From the NCBI GenBank assembly GCA_937958475.1, contig CALFXR010000186.1, positions 1 through 9,249 on the forward strand: a stretch of 9,249 nucleotides of DNA, written 5' to 3'. The notes under the pieces are model-generated. The model was not told the origin of the DNA. It was given only the letters and a program-made list of their open reading frames with translations, and did no database searches. Position 1 is the stretch's first letter, and every line of letters starts with the position of its first letter. This stretch comes from an uncultured Mesorhizobium sp. Its GTDB lineage: Bacteria; Pseudomonadota; Alphaproteobacteria; Rhizobiales; Rhizobiaceae. The position numbers were made by a program, and so were the translations under genes. This document shows, piece by piece, positions 8,091 to 9,249 of this stretch.

Positions 8091-8404
8091 AGAAGTACTT
8101 TGTCCAGCCGGCTGCGTCGGCTCGGCTGGAGGAGATTTATCGCCATACGCTCGAACGGTTCGGACCTGCCCAGGCGGACAGATACCTGGATGGCGCGTTT
8201 GAACTGTTCGATGACATTGCCGCGAAACGGATCACCTGGCAGCGCATTCCCGGCGAGTTCGGGGTCGAAGGATATCTTGCGCGATACCACAGCCATTTCG
8301 TCTTCTGGAAATTGCGATCGGACGGTCAGATCGCAATCGTTGCAGTCCTTCACCAGCGCATGGACCTGGCGCGACGATTGCGAGAGGATGTGTCGGAGCT
8401 TTGA
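8087..8404 (+). CDS. parE: ParE/RelE-superfamily toxin
   Basis: A 105-residue protein starting at GTG 8087, inside the parD stop; the only in-frame ATG lies too late to be the start. GGAGG abuts the GTG too closely for a normal ribosome site, so translation probably depends on termination-reinitiation from parD. It has the family pattern: YFVQPAASARLEEIYRHTLERFG (split N-terminal helices, about 4-26), WQRIPGEFGVEGYLARYHSHFVFW in the core (about 51-74), and the closing strand VAVLHQRMDLARRL (about 85-98). The LHxRMD ending is typical of ParE. Studied ParE toxins block DNA gyrase, whereas RelE-type toxins cut mRNA at the ribosome; sequence alone suggests ParE but does not prove the target. The frame is intact, so the toxin is probably active. 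The reading frame continues in phase beyond its TGA into the kbl-like remnant. Confidence 0.87.
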   Translation: MKKYFVQPAASARLEEIYRHTLERFGPAQADRYLDGAFELFDDIAAKRITWQRIPGEFGVEGYLARYHSHFVFWKLRSDGQIAIVAVLHQRMDLARRLREDVSEL

Positions 8405-8416
8405 GAGGCTCGGCGC

Positions 8417-8446
8417 AGCTTAGAGGTATCCAACTTGATGCGCGCG
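8417..8446 (+). repeat. Diverged copy of the tdh start region
   Basis: Bases 8417-8446 align with 8698-8725, which hold the end of the tdh ribosome site, its ATG and first codons. Shared blocks are AGCTT, then after a one-base indel TCCAAC, then TGATGCGCGC; between the last two blocks a single base differs. The copy has GTA in place of the ATG start and lacks the AAGGAG. The similarity ends where the kbl-like tail begins. It is short, so chance resemblance is not fully excluded, but order, spacing and location all fit a duplicate. Confidence 0.45.
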
Positions 8447-8521
8447 GCGCATTCGGCCGCCGACATCGACCGAATCGTGGCGGCGTTCGGCGAGGTCGGG
8501 AGGGAACTGGGGGTGGCATGA
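8438..8521 (+). pseudogene. Remnant of a second kbl 3' end
   Basis: Read from 8438 in frame, this gives a 27-residue tail (MRAAHSAADIDRIVAAFGEV, then GRELGVA and TGA at 8519-8521). By hand alignment it matches the last 28 residues of Kbl (7698-7784) at 21 positions with one codon gap, and about 66 of 84 aligned bases agree. Similarity stops abruptly upstream of 8438. It has no kbl body, no PLP site and no ribosome site, so it is not a working gene. It lies in phase with parE, so read-through of the parE TGA would add it to the toxin, but nothing suggests this happens. It shows that the kbl 3' end is present on both sides of parDE. Confidence 0.75.
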
Positions 8522-8544
8522 GAAACGCGACGCCAGATCCCGCG

Positions 8545-8684
8545 CCCTTGAGGGCAGGTTGGCCGGACGAAATCCGTCCGGGTGGGGTCCTTGCCGACCG
8601 CACAGCCTTGATTCCCGACGGAAGTCGCGCACTGCCGCACGGACCCCACCCGGCTCGCTTCGCGAGCCACCCTCCCCTCAAGGG
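8545..8684. repeat. Intergenic palindromic repeat element (about 140 bases)
   Basis: Long imperfect inverted repeat: CCCTTGAGGG (8545-8554) pairs with a block at about 8675-8684, and GGGTGGGGTCC (8580-8590) pairs with GGACCCCACCC (8641-8651). Each arm holds its own small hairpin: CCGGACG/CGTCCGG (about 8563-8581) on the left and GGCTCGC/GCGAGCC (8652-8658/8662-8668) on the right. A further hairpin CCCTCCCC/GGGGAGGG (8670-8677/8683-8690) ends three bases before the tdh ribosome site. I recall the right-hand motif as a frequent intergenic repeat in Mesorhizobium-like genomes, of the general RIME/MITE type; copy number was not checked. No gene is present in 8522-8705. Confidence 0.7.
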
Positions 8685-8705
8685 GGAGGGAGCAAGGAGC
8701 TTCTG

Positions 8706-9249
8706 ATGTCCAACATGATGCGCGCCCTGGTGAAGGCGAAGGCCGAACCGGGCATCTGGATGGAGAACGTGCCGATCCCCGAGATCGGCCCTAACGACGT
8801 GCTGATCAAGGTCAGGAAGACCGCGATCTGCGGCACCGACGTGCACATCTACAACTGGGACCAGTGGGCGCAGAAGACCGTGCCGGTGCCGATGGTGACC
8901 GGCCACGAGTTCGTCGGCACGATCGCCGATTTCGGCGCCGCGGTCACCGAATACAAGGTCGGTCAGCGCGTCTCGGGCGAGGGCCACATCGTCTGCGGCC
9001 ACTGCCGCAACTGCCGCGCCGGCAGGGGGCATCTGTGCCGCAACACGCTCGGTGTCGGCGTCAACCGGCCGGGCGCGTTCGGCGAGTACCTGGCGATTCC
9101 GCAGCACAATGTCGTGCCGATCCCCGACGATGTGCCGGACGAGATCGCGGCGATCTTCGACCCGCTGGGCAATGCAGTGCACACGGCACTGTCCTTCGAC
9201 CTCGTCGGCGAGGACGTGCTGGTCACCGGCGCCGGGCCGATCGGCATCA
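8706..9249 (+). CDS. tdh: L-threonine 3-dehydrogenase, N-terminal part (cut by window end)
   Basis: The first 181 residues of a zinc-dependent medium-chain dehydrogenase; E. coli Tdh has 341, so nearly half is missing. It oxidises L-threonine with NAD+ to 2-amino-3-ketobutyrate, the substrate of Kbl. Visible: ICGTDVHIYNWD (41-52) with Cys42 as catalytic zinc ligand and His47 for proton relay; GHEFVG (66-71) with the His67-Glu68 ligands; the structural-zinc cysteines 97, 100, 103 and 111 in CGHCRNCRAGRGHLC; FDPLGNAVHTALSFDLVGED (151-170), almost identical to E. coli Tdh as I recall it; and the beginning of the NAD-binding loop VTGAGPIG (173-180). The start at 8706 is preferred over ATGs at 8715 and 8718 because AAGGAG (8694-8699) is six bases upstream. 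It should be co-transcribed with kbl in the ancestral order; here parDE and a palindromic repeat intervene. Confidence 0.96.
   Translation, partial: MSNMMRALVKAKAEPGIWMENVPIPEIGPNDVLIKVRKTAICGTDVHIYNWDQWAQKTVPVPMVTGHEFVGTIADFGAAVTEYKVGQRVSGEGHIVCGHCRNCRAGRGHLCRNTLGVGVNRPGAFGEYLAIPQHNVVPIPDDVPDEIAAIFDPLGNAVHTALSFDLVGEDVLVTGAGPIGI

Noticed and set aside
8405..8521. In-frame extension of parE through its TGA into the kbl-like tail
   Set aside because: parE already ends at the usual family length with the LHxRMD closing strand. No read-through signal is visible, so the shared frame is probably accidental.
8438..8690. Possible insertion-sequence remnant or integron-like attachment site beside parDE
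   Set aside because: No transposase or integrase fragment, no clear terminal repeats with target duplication around parDE; the kbl and tdh similarities explain part of the region and the palindromic element the rest.
8401..8706. 101-codon plus-strand frame between parE and tdh
   Set aside because: It reads through the kbl-like remnant in the wrong frame and through the palindromic repeat; no ribosome site and no protein-like pattern.
8232..9182. 316-codon minus-strand frame across parE, the repeat and tdh
   Set aside because: It covers three unrelated plus-strand features and a palindromic repeat; no recognisable protein.

Overview
The window reads as chromosomal DNA of a high-GC alphaproteobacterium, most likely Hyphomicrobiales (Rhizobiales), in the Mesorhizobium/Aminobacter/Phyllobacteriaceae neighbourhood. 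This rests on the protein flavour (alphaproteobacterial glutaryl-CoA dehydrogenase, ETF-beta-type methyltransferase, Kbl/Tdh), on the G/C-ending codons of most genes, and on a palindromic intergenic element at 8545-8684 of a kind I recall as common in Mesorhizobium-like genomes. The assignment comes from recognition, not from a search.

Layout. Positions 1-185 hold the tail of a cation diffusion facilitator transporter. It converges on an ETF-beta-lysine-methyltransferase-like gene (215-865, minus). A small three-helix membrane protein (1051-1380, plus) then converges on a GGDEF-EAL cyclic-di-GMP enzyme (1396-3465, minus). That gene is divergent from gcdH (3706-4920, plus), which has a convincing sigma70-type promoter and is followed 20 bases later by a four-helix membrane protein (4941-5321). 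Next come a secreted SMP-30/gluconolactonase-like beta-propeller (5453-6463) with a strong downstream hairpin, kbl (6594-7784), a parD-parE toxin-antitoxin pair (7839-8404), about 300 bases of scarred and repetitive DNA, and the first half of tdh (8706 to the window end).

Function. Tdh and Kbl form the two-step route from threonine to glycine and acetyl-CoA, via 2-amino-3-ketobutyrate. They are normally adjacent. Here a ParDE-type module with its own promoter and operator lies between them. GcdH takes part in lysine/tryptophan (glutarate) catabolism and passes electrons to ETF; the ETF-beta-type methyltransferase nearby may modify that acceptor. The GGDEF-EAL protein would make or break down cyclic di-GMP in response to a periplasmic signal.

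Most interesting region: 7698-8725. A second, diverged copy of the kbl 3' end (8438-8521) lies downstream of parDE. The bases just before it (8417-8446) resemble the start of tdh (8698-8725). A tdh-start fused to a kbl-tail is the junction expected from a tandem duplication of the kbl-tdh intergenic segment, with parDE now occupying the first copy. The window is otherwise ordinary housekeeping and accessory chromosome. I saw no rRNA, tRNA, CRISPR array, transposase or prophage.
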